Virus record (IMG/VR): IMGVR_UViG_3300029813_000077
Span: 1-37,523 of that record
Direction: 5' to 3' (one strand)
Origin: a virus
DNA length: 37,523 nucleotides
Part shown: positions 12,295 to 20,641 of the stretch, piece after piece
Position numbering within the stretch: position 1 is the stretch's first letter
How the letters are laid out: the number at the start of each line of letters is the position of its first letter
Translations under genes and position numbers: made by a program
The notes under the pieces: model-generated
The model's database searches: none
Told to the model about the DNA's origin: nothing
The model's input: the letters and a program-made list of their open reading frames with translations, nothing else

Positions 12295-12440
12295 TCGGAA
12301 AATTAATCTGTTGGTGGACCAAAGAACATAACTGGTCTAAATGGACTGGGTTAAGATATACAGATGATCGAACATGGTATTGGACACGACATTGCCATAG
12401 ATGTTCAAAAATAGAGAGCACATTGGAGAAACCAGAATGA
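12291..12440 (+). CDS. DUF1660-like zinc ribbon, copy 2, 49 aa
   Basis: MIGKLICWWTKEHNW and HCHRCSKIE align with the product of 11154. The two copies flank the VRR-NUC gene and homing endonuclease 1. Cys/His residues can form one zinc site. ATGA overlap on both sides. Confidence 0.55.
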   Translation: MIGKLICWWTKEHNWSKWTGLRYTDDRTWYWTRHCHRCSKIESTLEKPE

Positions 12441-12631
12441 TATTTCAATGGAGTAAGAATCCAGAATATACTATTACAACTTGGTATGATTTTACTAACT
12501 GGAAATTACCATTTGGTATTAATTGGAGATGGTTTGCAGATGCAGTAGAAAGTAAATGTTTCACTTTTGAATTTATGTTTCTATGTTTCGGGATTGAAAT
12601 AGAAATATGGTGGTGGGAGAAAAAAATATGA
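12437..12631 (+). CDS. Tryptophan-rich protein, 64 aa
   Basis: Start 12437 overlaps the preceding stop. Contains at least eight Trp (TTWYDFTNWKLPFGINWRWF and a final EIWWWEKK) and hydrophobic LCFGIEIEI. It may be an interface or membrane-surface peptide. Not recognised. Coupled to the nuclease gene by ATGA. Confidence 0.5.
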   Translation: MIFQWSKNPEYTITTWYDFTNWKLPFGINWRWFADAVESKCFTFEFMFLCFGIEIEIWWWEKKI

Positions 12632-13794
12632 AAAAATTAATACTTTCAGCAAGTTCAATCGGTGCATTCAAAAGTTGCCCCGTCAGATTCCGCAACGCAT
12701 ATGTATATGGTATCCGAAAAATAGAAGACAGTGAATCACAACGAGTGGGAACATTCTGGCATTTGCTTCTTGAAACCGCTGCACTGGTACCGGGGAGTGA
12801 ATGTCCCAGTGCACCATGTCACGAAGATCCAGAACCTTGTGTGATTTGCGAAGGTACTAATATTGTTCCTGGCGACATCATGGAAGCCGTAACTCGTGTA
12901 TTGAACAAGGCTTATGAAGGCATTGAGTTCAACGATCCTACTGCGAAAGAAGTTGAGCGAGTGACATTGCTTCATGCACTTGCCGGGTATCGTTGGTACT
13001 ATGGTAACACGCTTGAACCAGTTGTTGCTACTGAACAATATTTCAGTTTACCATTACTCAATCCTCAAACTGGACATCCTATACCTGACGTGTTTATCAA
13101 AGGCCGAATAGATAAATTAATTGAACTTGTTAACGGTATTGCTGTTAAAGAGCATAAATCAACCAGCAAGTCTATCGATCCTGATTCAACTTATTGGGGT
13201 CATTTGAATCTCGATGTCCAGACCACTATGTATGTTTATGCCGCCAGAAGGATGCAGATCGATAAGGTGCTTGCGGGTGCAAATTCACTTATTAACACAG
13301 TCAAGTACGATGTGTACCACAAGCCAACAATCAGACCAAAGAAACTCACTCAGGGTGATAGTAAGAAGTTTGTGAAGGATGGAATGTATATGGAGCAGAA
13401 GTTTAGAGTGGTACAGGGCGATGACGGTTATTATAGTTATCGTGTTAATGGGGCTAATGCTGTAGCTGAACTCGGCTCAAAATCCGGTACTTTCGCCATC
13501 CGCGAGACACCTGATATGTTCGGTGCCCGGTTGTTCAAAGACATTACTGAACGCCCTGAGTTTTATTTCCGATGTATCGAGCTTACCAGAACTGATGCTG
13601 AATTGAAGGCATTTGAACAAGAGCTTTATGACATTTGTAAGAACATGCAATTTATGATTAGGTCAGGTAGGTTCTATACTAATGAACACGCCTGCGAAGC
13701 TACATTTCGGTGTGATTATATCGAACAATGTTATAACCGCGTACAGGTTGATCCAGATCACATTCCTGATGGATTCAAAAGGATCTTCAAATGA
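12628..13794 (+). CDS. RecB/Cas4-like PD-(D/E)XK nuclease, 388 aa
   Basis: Start 12628 is chosen for the ATGA overlap. Motifs: SASSIGAFKSCPVRF (near 3-18), GTFWHLLLETA (His near 43), FIKGRIDKLIEL (Asp near 160) and AVKEHKST (E-x-K near 173). A C-terminal cysteine trio (ACEATFRCDYIEQC) with the Cys near residue 14 resembles the Fe-S cluster ligands of Cas4/AddB nucleases. Expected 5'-3' DNA end resection for recombination. It lies near a Sak4-like ATPase, a common phage pairing. Confidence 0.8.
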   Translation: MKKLILSASSIGAFKSCPVRFRNAYVYGIRKIEDSESQRVGTFWHLLLETAALVPGSECPSAPCHEDPEPCVICEGTNIVPGDIMEAVTRVLNKAYEGIEFNDPTAKEVERVTLLHALAGYRWYYGNTLEPVVATEQYFSLPLLNPQTGHPIPDVFIKGRIDKLIELVNGIAVKEHKSTSKSIDPDSTYWGHLNLDVQTTMYVYAARRMQIDKVLAGANSLINTVKYDVYHKPTIRPKKLTQGDSKKFVKDGMYMEQKFRVVQGDDGYYSYRVNGANAVAELGSKSGTFAIRETPDMFGARLFKDITERPEFYFRCIELTRTDAELKAFEQELYDICKNMQFMIRSGRFYTNEHACEATFRCDYIEQCYNRVQVDPDHIPDGFKRIFK

Positions 13795-14231
13795 AAAAGA
13801 TAAAATTAACACAAGGCAAATATGCGATTGTGGATAATGCTGATTACGAATTGGTATCTAAATATACATGGTGTGCCAGTAAACAACGTAATGGCCGCCA
13901 TTATGCTATAACAAATTTACCATCAAAAAGTGGTAAGCATGTTATGATTTATATGCACCGATTGATTTTAGGCTTAAAAACTGGTGATGGCAAAATAACT
14001 GATCACATCAACAGAAATAGTCTTAACAACCGTAGGCGTAATTTAAGAATTGTTTCAGCGAGTGATAGTAATAGAAATAGAAAAGGATACGGTAAAAGTA
14101 AACAACGTGGTGTAAGTTGGAGTGAAAGGAAAAAGAGATGGAAAGTCAGAGTTACTATTGGTTCATTCAGTACTGAAGTTGAAGCTGTACAAGCTTTTAA
14201 GACAGCACGTAGAATGTTAGGATTAATTTAA
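13791..14231 (+). CDS. HNH-AP2 homing endonuclease 2, 146 aa
   Basis: The HNH core is YMHRLILGL (near 55) ... DHINRNSLNNRRRNLRI (near 70-87). A C-terminal AP2 DNA-binding domain follows (QRGVSWSERKKRWKVRV, near 107-123). The N-terminus (LTQGKYAIVDNADYELVSKY) is also typical. Free-standing HNH-AP2 proteins are mobile endonucleases in phages. ATGA overlap with the nuclease gene; inserted between recombination genes. Confidence 0.8.
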   Translation: MKKIKLTQGKYAIVDNADYELVSKYTWCASKQRNGRHYAITNLPSKSGKHVMIYMHRLILGLKTGDGKITDHINRNSLNNRRRNLRIVSASDSNRNRKGYGKSKQRGVSWSERKKRWKVRVTIGSFSTEVEAVQAFKTARRMLGLI

Positions 14232-14243
14232 GGAGAATGGCTA

Positions 14244-14999
14244 ATGACAAAAACTGAAATCATATTCCAAAAAGAATTAAATCTAATCCACGATCAAAAA
14301 ATCAGACAGTTTGTTATCGAATGTTTCGACAAACTTTGTCCCAATTACTTCTGGACTTGTCCTTGTAGCACATCAGGTAAGTACCACCCACAGGTAGCAC
14401 TTGGTGTAGGTGGTCTGGTTCGACATACTAAACTCGCTGTATGGTGGGGGCTTGAACTAATAAATGCCCTGAGAAAATCACCTGGGATAAAAAATATTCC
14501 CTCTGATAAACTAATTGATGAAACCGTTGCAACACTTTTATTACACGATATGGTTAAGAATGGTAAGGGTCTGAACGCTCAAGGTTATCCACTTGAATCT
14601 GGTGTTACAGGAACACATGGAGTGGCATTGGCAAATAAGATATTCAGAAATCACGATATTCCTGCATTGGATTCTGATCCATTCGATAGAATCTATAAAG
14701 GAATCGCTGGCCACATGGGAATTTGGACCACTGATAAAAGATATAGACCAAATAATATGGTACGCCCTATGATACAAGCCTTCGCACAACTAATCCATTT
14801 AGCTGATTACTGTGCCAGTCGTAAAGTTGATGAAATATATCATAAATTAGAACAGGAGAGAACTAATGACCTTAACTGCGAAACCGCCACACAAATTGCC
14901 GAGAAGAGCAAAAATAGAATTACCCAAAGCCCCCCCTGCCCCAGTATCCGCAAAAACTTCAATGTCACAGACCGGGCACAAGACAAAGAAAGTCAATAA
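14244..14999 (+). CDS. HD-domain phosphohydrolase, 251 aa
   Basis: Metal-binding residues: VRHTKLAVWW (His near 59), LLLHDMVKNG (HD near 99-100), GTHGVAL and GHMG, and HLADYCASR (Asp near 190). Likely hydrolyses phosphate esters such as nucleotides. After residue 207 the frame runs 134 nt into the next gene. At 14864 the DNA reads TAATG out of frame, the usual junction here, so a one-base indel probably removed the original stop. The last 44 residues are then overprinted sequence without family support. Confidence 0.75.
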   Translation: MTKTEIIFQKELNLIHDQKIRQFVIECFDKLCPNYFWTCPCSTSGKYHPQVALGVGGLVRHTKLAVWWGLELINALRKSPGIKNIPSDKLIDETVATLLLHDMVKNGKGLNAQGYPLESGVTGTHGVALANKIFRNHDIPALDSDPFDRIYKGIAGHMGIWTTDKRYRPNNMVRPMIQAFAQLIHLADYCASRKVDEIYHKLEQERTNDLNCETATQIAEKSKNRITQSPPCPSIRKNFNVTDRAQDKESQ

Positions 15000-15834
15000 A
15001 ACATTCCAAGTAGCTGTATGGGGTGGTGACAATGAGGGCGAGAAAATCATCATGTACGCTGATTCGGGTATGGGGAAAACCACACTTGCTTCAATGTTGC
15101 CTACACCTACTTTCGCTGGTTTAGACGATGGTGGTCGTAAGATCAGACATCCTATCACTGGTGAACCACTAAAAAATATTCCGGGTATAGAAACATTTGT
15201 TGATTTCCGAGTAGCCACACAACAACAAGATCTTTTCAATAATTATGAGACATATGTTGTTGATACTGGTAACATACTTGAAGGTTGGGCACTTGATTGG
15301 ATGTTACAGAATGTTATGGGTGACAAGGGTACTTTAATGAAAAACATCGAACAATATGGATGGGGTAAAGGTTATCGTCACTTATATGACACTATGCGTT
15401 TACCGCTTGCAGACTTTGATGCCCTAATCAGACGTGGCAAAAACGTTTGTATTCTTTGCCAGATGAATCAGATCTCTATAGCCAATGCTGGTGGTGAAGA
15501 CTATCTTTGTGATGTACCCAAACTTCAACCTAAGCATGGTGCTACTCCTGCGATCTGGGGCCTGTGGAATGAATGGGCTGATCATGTGTTCAAGATCAGC
15601 AATGAAGGCGTTATTGCTGCTAAGGATAGCGAGAAATCTAAGGTTGCCAAAGCTACGTCAACTGGTAATAGAGTCATTCATGTTCATGCACCAGAAGTTC
15701 ATTACAAAGCTAAGTCCAGGACTATACCATATAGGTTTCCTATAGTATCATTTGATAATCCTACGGATGATTCGATTTGGAAGTTCCTGTTTGGGGAGTG
15801 TTGGCGTGATATTCCAGAGGAAGGAAGTGAATGA
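14866..15834 (+). CDS. Sak4-like / AAA_24 phage recombination ATPase, 322 aa
   Basis: AGGAG is 8-12 bases upstream. Walker A is YADSGMGKTTLA (near 65-74) and the presumed Walker B is TYVVDTGN (near 127). Later motifs VCILCQMNQ and a QPKHGATPAIWGLW region fit RecA-like Sak4 single-strand annealing ATPases (PF13479). It would help ssDNA annealing or exchange with the nearby RecB-like nuclease and putative SSB. The first 40 residues are basic and Pro/Ala-rich. Confidence 0.75.
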   Translation: MTLTAKPPHKLPRRAKIELPKAPPAPVSAKTSMSQTGHKTKKVNKTFQVAVWGGDNEGEKIIMYADSGMGKTTLASMLPTPTFAGLDDGGRKIRHPITGEPLKNIPGIETFVDFRVATQQQDLFNNYETYVVDTGNILEGWALDWMLQNVMGDKGTLMKNIEQYGWGKGYRHLYDTMRLPLADFDALIRRGKNVCILCQMNQISIANAGGEDYLCDVPKLQPKHGATPAIWGLWNEWADHVFKISNEGVIAAKDSEKSKVAKATSTGNRVIHVHAPEVHYKAKSRTIPYRFPIVSFDNPTDDSIWKFLFGECWRDIPEEGSE

Positions 15835-16019
15835 TGGAACAGTTTGAGAAATGGTTACGACACGCTAAACATGCTAATTTTACGTGGGAAGAAGATGCCA
15901 AAGATGCTTGGCGAGCAGCTTTGAAAGAAGTGTTAAAACAACTAAATGATATTTATAGTAGTGATTTTGAAAATTCTGAAATAGTAAAATGGATTGAACA
16001 AGAACTGGGAGACACATAA
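15831..16019 (+). CDS. Small Trp-containing acidic protein, 62 aa
   Basis: ATGA overlap with the ATPase gene. It reads FEKWLRHAKHANFTWEEDAKDAWRAALKE: an amphipathic helix with a 'W...A...W..AL' pattern found in short phage proteins of unknown role. The stop overlaps the next start (TAATG). Confidence 0.55.
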   Translation: MMEQFEKWLRHAKHANFTWEEDAKDAWRAALKEVLKQLNDIYSSDFENSEIVKWIEQELGDT

Positions 16020-16372
16020 TGGGCATAAAACTAAGAGGACCAGCACCCGGTAGGAATGACCCATGTCCCTGCAAGTCCGGGCTTAAATTTAAGTGGTGTC
16101 ACGGAGATAGCGGTAAAGCAGCAGCATGTGACCGTGTAGCCTTTGAGCATATGTCATTGCTGATAATAAAAGAACAACATAAACGTAAAATTATATCAGA
16201 TGAACAATATAAAACATTCATGGAAAAATACAAATCTGATTTCATACCGAAACCAGTTACAGATAAAGACGTAGAAGAATTAATAGCCAGTACCGGACTA
16301 ACACGGTGTGCATGTGGTGCGGTGATACCGGATGATTGTGAGAAGTGTGTTAAGTGTAAGAAAAAATCTTAA
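16019..16372 (+). CDS. SEC-C motif zinc protein, 117 aa
   Basis: Near residue 11, GRNDPCPCKSGLKFKWCHGD is a clear SEC-C zinc motif (C-x-C-x8-CH), as in SecA tails and many stand-alone adaptor proteins. A second metal site may be at the end (CACGAVIPDDCEKCVKC). SEC-C domains usually contact protein partners. It lies between the ATPase and the putative SSB, suggesting recruitment in the recombination or replication complex. Confidence 0.75.
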   Translation: MGIKLRGPAPGRNDPCPCKSGLKFKWCHGDSGKAAACDRVAFEHMSLLIIKEQHKRKIISDEQYKTFMEKYKSDFIPKPVTDKDVEELIASTGLTRCACGAVIPDDCEKCVKCKKKS

Positions 16373-16388
16373 TTAGAAAGGGTAAAAC

Positions 16389-17297
16389 ATGGGACTTGAC
16401 AGAATTGGAACGTTTAGATGTAAGGCACTCGAATGGGGTGTCGATGGTAAAAAGAAAAAAGGTACTAACACAGAACTACCCTGGTTCAACGTAAGGGTTT
16501 TGCTTACGGAAATCTACGATCAAAAAGAGGGTAAATGGTTCAATTACACTGAATATGAAGCTGAGATTACTGCATTCTTGTGTCTCTATGGTGCCATTAA
16601 AGCTAAAGATGGAGAAATTGGACCCACACTTAGTATGGATCAGGTCAAGAAAGTATTCAAGTGGGATGGCAGATCACTGGTTCAGCTTGCTGGTGGTGAT
16701 TATAGTGAGCTTGAGTTTCAAGTTAGAATTGGCGAGAATACTTATGAAGAGGCTACATATCCATATCAAGTTAATTGGATTAATGAATATGATGCTGATC
16801 CTGTAGCTCAACTCCGCAAACTCGATGCTAAGGAGCTTAAAGATTTGGACAAACAATTTGCTGCTATGGGTGCTAAAAATGCAACACCAAAACCAGTAGC
16901 TACTGCTGCCAAAGCTCCGGCTAAAGTACACCCAGCACGAGTACCTGCTGATGATAAACCACCAACATCAGCAGAAAAGAAAGCTAAGATGGCTGAAAAA
17001 TCAGCTAAGAATTTGGCAGCAGCGAAAACTAAAAAAGCTGTTACATCACCACCGCCAGCACAAACCGCTTCGACAGCACCACCGCCGAAACCAGTTAAAA
17101 CTACATGTACTGTAGAAGAGGCTTGGGAAGCAGTATTGCAATTACGCGATCCTACTATTAGTGATGATGTAATTACTGAAGTATGGCAAGATAGTATTGC
17201 TGAAATCGCTGGTCCAGAAGTAGTATCAGAAGATGTTACTAATGAACAATGGTATCAGATTAAAGACAAGACATTGGAGAGTGTAGCTAAGTTTTAA
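16389..17297 (+). CDS. Putative ssDNA-binding protein, 302 aa
   Basis: An N-terminal beta-rich domain (residues 1-135, MGLDRIGTFRCKALEWGV, then WFNVRVLLTEIYD) is followed by a Pro/Ala/Lys linker (about 160-235) and an acidic C-terminal helix bundle (236-302). Sak4-type ATPases are commonly followed by an SSB-like protein with this layout, so SSB is the best guess. The function is inferred from context and architecture, not from a visible OB-fold signature. AAAGGG is the SD. Confidence 0.5.
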   Translation: MGLDRIGTFRCKALEWGVDGKKKKGTNTELPWFNVRVLLTEIYDQKEGKWFNYTEYEAEITAFLCLYGAIKAKDGEIGPTLSMDQVKKVFKWDGRSLVQLAGGDYSELEFQVRIGENTYEEATYPYQVNWINEYDADPVAQLRKLDAKELKDLDKQFAAMGAKNATPKPVATAAKAPAKVHPARVPADDKPPTSAEKKAKMAEKSAKNLAAAKTKKAVTSPPPAQTASTAPPPKPVKTTCTVEEAWEAVLQLRDPTISDDVITEVWQDSIAEIAGPEVVSEDVTNEQWYQIKDKTLESVAKF

Positions 17298-17310
17298 CGA
17301 ACGTATGTAT

Positions 17311-17397
17311 GATGCTGGCGGTACGATTCAGCGAGACACTGAAACGCAATTTATGTTGCACGAATAGGGCAGGTTAGAATCCTGCTCCGCCAGCATC
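17311..17397 (+). ncRNA. Cloverleaf-like RNA, possible degenerate tRNA
   Basis: An 11-bp perfect closing stem (GATGCTGGCGG 17311-17321, CCGCCAGCATC 17387-17397) encloses three hairpins. They are TTCAG/CTGAA with a 7-nt loop (17327-17343), GCAA/TTGC (17346-17359) and GCAGG-TTAGAAT-CCTGC (17369-17385). The last resembles a tRNA T-arm with one loop change (TTAGAAT for TTCGAAT). The D- and anticodon-arms do not fit a standard tRNA. It lies 13 bases after the SSB-like gene. It could be a tRNA relic, a tRNA-like element or a new RNA. Confidence 0.5.
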
Positions 17398-17417
17398 TAT
17401 TTTTGAGGTAACATAAA

Positions 17418-17570
17418 ATGGCATATGAAAATGAAGGATTACCTGGTCTTTATAAAAAAGAGAGAGAGCGAAGAGCAATTGCAGCCTCACCTTATGGTGT
17501 CGAGATAAATAGTAATAAAATCAGGGAATTGGAAAAGCGAATTATAGAACTTGAAAAGAAAATAAAATGA
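17418..17570 (+). CDS. Small coiled-coil protein, 50 aa
   Basis: TGAGG lies 9-13 bases before ATG 17418. The C-terminal half (KIRELEKRIIELEKKIK) is a short heptad coiled coil. It overlaps the primase-helicase start by ATGA, so it may be translated with and bind that enzyme. Not recognised. Confidence 0.6.
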   Translation: MAYENEGLPGLYKKERERRAIAASPYGVEINSNKIRELEKRIIELEKKIK

Positions 17571-19855
17571 CCCTAACTTTCGCTGAACAATTTGAAGTCT
17601 ACAAGAATAATGTCACTAAAGGCATGTTAGAACATTTAGCTGAGGAACTCGGTGTCACTATAGAATCTTTAGAAACACTCGGCGTAGGATATTGTCCCGG
17701 CGAATATGTTTGGATATTCGCTGAGCGTGATGCCAGGGGTGACATTATTGGTTTACTTAAACGATACCATAATGATAAGAAGTTTATGGAACCGGGATCT
17801 AAACGTGGGTTGATTTATGCCTACAATTCAAATCACGCAATAGGAGATAAAAAATATGAAGCAGGAAAATATCGCTGGATTAACATCCAAGACCAGGCAG
17901 ATCTCATATGCCCAATCTGTGCGAGTACAAGGTGGTGCATGGTATCGGCTGACAACCCAGAGGATCCATCTGCCGTTATATGTAATCGTATACATGATGG
18001 CTCAGTACGAGAACTACCAGGTGGTGGCTATCTTCATATTCTTAAAAAAGAACGGCAACAAAGTATGGGAACATTTGGAGTTCTCTCAGATACCGATCTC
18101 CCGATCATCATCGTGGAAGGTGCATCTGACGTGCTTGCGGCTATGGCTCTGGGCTTCGTGGCAGTTGGTCGGCCTTCTGCTGAAGGGGATATGGAAATCC
18201 TTAAAAAGATGCCTCTCGCGGGTAAAGAAGTTTGGGTCATAGGCGACAATGACGCTGGTGCTGGTAAGGCAGGGATGCAAAAAACTTATCTCAATATCAA
18301 AGGCATGACTGAGAATATCAAGTGTATACTTCCGTCAAAAGGAATCAAAGACTTACGACAGTGGGTACAGCGTGGGCTAACTCAGGCTTCACTGTTTGAA
18401 TATGTTGGTGAACACGGTGATGATAATAAGGAAGTAGATCCCAATTTGTTTACAAGTGATATAGCTTACCTCATTGCTGAACGATTTATGACCGAGCACC
18501 ACATGTTAAATGGTGTGCCGATACTTCGTAATTATCATGGTCAATGGGCACAGTGGGCCGAAGATCATTATAAAGATTTATCAATGCCAGCATTCAAAGG
18601 TGGGTTGTATAGATTTCTTAAAGGTAAACAGTGTGAAAAAGTTAATACACAGGGTGTAGTAAGTATAGTGCCATATAAACCTACCAGAGCAAAAGTGAAT
18701 GATATTATTGATGCTCTAAATATATGGTGCCCGGTAGAACGAGATCCACCATGTTGGCTCGATCACGAAGATCATTTACATCCGAGTAATCTTATTATTT
18801 TCAAAAACGGTATGCTTGATGTGAATGAATATATAAAAGGTAATATTGTTTTACATCCTTTAGATCCGCGATTATTTACTTATAATATTTTTCCTTATGA
18901 CTACAACGAAAATACTGAATCAAATTTACATAGAGATACTTGTAATCAAATATTTAATGGAGATGTTGAGTGTGTCAGAACATTAGCTCAGTGGTTTGGT
19001 TATAATCTCGTACCTGATATGACTCAAGAAAAATTAATGCTCTTTATCGGTGACACAAGATCAGGCAAAAGTACATTGCTTGAAACATTGCATAGTATGC
19101 TTGGTAGAGATCAATATAGTGCTACCAGTTTTCAAGCATTAGCTAATACTCATGGTTTATATTCACTAATAGGTAAACTTGCTGCTACACTTGGTGATGC
19201 AAGAACTCCAAGAAAAGGAGAGGCTGATGCTGCGCTACAAACTATATTACAAATCAGTGGCGGTGATCCTGTTACAGTAAACCCTAAATATATACAACCA
19301 TTCGATGTTCATTTGACCTGTCGATTTACTATAGCCATGAATAACCTTCCTGGTTTTTCAGATCCGGCTAAGGCATTTGTAGCAAGATCCATTATTCTTA
19401 ATTTTCCAAATTCATATGTTGGTAAAGAAGATTTTACTTTGAAAGAACGTTTGAAAAAAGAAGCCAAAGAAGGCAAGTTGATTAATTTTGCTTTACGGGG
19501 CTTAAAAGATCTTAGAGAACAAGATAAATTTATCATGCCCGCATCTTCCAAACCTCTTTTGCTACAATTAGAAGAGATAACTGCACCAGTTACAGCATTT
19601 GTTAGTGAATGTTGTACTAAACATCCAGAAGCTACTATAGTTATAGATCAATTATACGAAGCCTGGGTATATTGGTGTCATAAATCGGGACATAAATTTG
19701 GCAATAAAAATTATTTTGGTCGTTGGTTCAGACAAGCCTGTCCTACTATTGTTGCTTTTCGTTCTTCGTTAGATGGTAAGCGGCAACGCGCATATCGTGG
19801 GATTACACTTGCTGATTGGGTGTACTCTGCTTATTTAGGTCGTCCTAAGAATTAG
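17567..19855 (+). CDS. TOPRIM primase / SF3 helicase (D5-like), 762 aa
   Basis: Makes primers and unwinds DNA at the phage fork. In order: a zinc segment (CPIC...C...C, near 114-143), TOPRIM motifs IIIVEGASD (near 178) and VIGDNDAGAG (near 222-232), and an SF3 Walker A FIGDTRSGKSTLLETL (near 490). A sensor-like TIAMNNLPGF (near 590) and a C-terminal winged-helix region (700-760) follow. Similar in plan to D5-type primase-helicases. It is the only helicase in the window, so it probably acts with the family A polymerase. Confidence 0.85.
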   Translation: MTLTFAEQFEVYKNNVTKGMLEHLAEELGVTIESLETLGVGYCPGEYVWIFAERDARGDIIGLLKRYHNDKKFMEPGSKRGLIYAYNSNHAIGDKKYEAGKYRWINIQDQADLICPICASTRWCMVSADNPEDPSAVICNRIHDGSVRELPGGGYLHILKKERQQSMGTFGVLSDTDLPIIIVEGASDVLAAMALGFVAVGRPSAEGDMEILKKMPLAGKEVWVIGDNDAGAGKAGMQKTYLNIKGMTENIKCILPSKGIKDLRQWVQRGLTQASLFEYVGEHGDDNKEVDPNLFTSDIAYLIAERFMTEHHMLNGVPILRNYHGQWAQWAEDHYKDLSMPAFKGGLYRFLKGKQCEKVNTQGVVSIVPYKPTRAKVNDIIDALNIWCPVERDPPCWLDHEDHLHPSNLIIFKNGMLDVNEYIKGNIVLHPLDPRLFTYNIFPYDYNENTESNLHRDTCNQIFNGDVECVRTLAQWFGYNLVPDMTQEKLMLFIGDTRSGKSTLLETLHSMLGRDQYSATSFQALANTHGLYSLIGKLAATLGDARTPRKGEADAALQTILQISGGDPVTVNPKYIQPFDVHLTCRFTIAMNNLPGFSDPAKAFVARSIILNFPNSYVGKEDFTLKERLKKEAKEGKLINFALRGLKDLREQDKFIMPASSKPLLLQLEEITAPVTAFVSECCTKHPEATIVIDQLYEAWVYWCHKSGHKFGNKNYFGRWFRQACPTIVAFRSSLDGKRQRAYRGITLADWVYSAYLGRPKN

Positions 19856-19865
19856 GAGATATGAA

Positions 19866-20144
19866 ATGAAAATATTCAAACGAATAAAAAGATGGTTATG
19901 TCCACCAAAACCACCAACGCTCGAACAAATGAAAGATTTAGTTGAAGTTACTATAATGAATCTTATCACTGAAGATTTTCATCTTGTGCTTGGCACCAAA
20001 CAACAATATTTTTTAGCATGGATTAGTAATAGATATTGTCCAATATCTTTTAACATTATTACTCTTTTTGAATGTCGATATAATGCACGAAATTTTGTAA
20101 ATTATGTTAGATCTCAATTAAGAAAGGCAGGTATTAAATTATGA
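19866..20144 (+). CDS. Hypothetical basic protein, 92 aa
   Basis: TAGGAG precedes the start. The basic N-terminus (MKIFKRIKRWLCPPKPP) is followed by an aromatic-rich segment (QQYFLAWISNRYCPISFNII). One Cys-Pro-Pro turn. No family recognised. Overlaps the lipoprotein gene by ATGA. Confidence 0.5.
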   Translation: MKIFKRIKRWLCPPKPPTLEQMKDLVEVTIMNLITEDFHLVLGTKQQYFLAWISNRYCPISFNIITLFECRYNARNFVNYVRSQLRKAGIKL

Positions 20145-20641
20145 AAGACCAAAAAAACATTCTATTAGTAACAGCATGTGTTATCTGCTTAGCCATCATC
20201 AGTTGCAGATCGACGATGGACCGAGTGACACCATGCACGCAAACGGAACAGTCCTACGAATATGTGCACGAATCACTTGATGGTTTCAAGGAGATCGATT
20301 CGCTGCACAACGTGAAGAAACTCCGTAACGAGATCATTATCAAGCATCGAACAGAACAGATTGGCTATCTGCGTGCAGCAGAAGATGATGATAATGCTAA
20401 CAGTGATGCCATCGGTTTTATAACCGGCAACATCAAAGAAGCTGAGTATCTTCAGGGTATTGTTGTAGGGAGCAAAAACCAGCCATTTAGTTTATTAGGA
20501 ATACTCGCAGGTATAAGCGGGGGGACCGTTATCGGCAAAATGTTAAAACGCAAACAAGATTTTGACCCAGCAGAAATGGAGATTGAAAGAATACATGCTT
20601 ACGAACAGGGTAAAACAGATGGGAAAAATGGTATCTCCTGA
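20141..20641 (+). CDS. Probable phage lipoprotein, 166 aa
   Basis: A signal peptide with a lipobox: KNILLVTACVICLAIISC, Cys22 being the probable lipid-attached residue. Residues 25-115 are polar and probably helical. A second hydrophobic stretch (FSLLGILAGISGGTVIGKM, about 119-137) may cross the membrane, with a charged tail. Phage lipoproteins act in lysis (spanins) or block superinfection; the position among early genes favours a membrane or exclusion role. Implies a host with a lipoprotein-sorting envelope. Confidence 0.55.
   Translation: MKDQKNILLVTACVICLAIISCRSTMDRVTPCTQTEQSYEYVHESLDGFKEIDSLHNVKKLRNEIIIKHRTEQIGYLRAAEDDDNANSDAIGFITGNIKEAEYLQGIVVGSKNQPFSLLGILAGISGGTVIGKMLKRKQDFDPAEMEIERIHAYEQGKTDGKNGIS

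Noticed and set aside
17311-17397. Calling a functional tRNA
   Set aside because: No 7-nt anticodon loop with U33, no standard D-arm, and position 8 is not U; kept as a cloverleaf-like RNA only.
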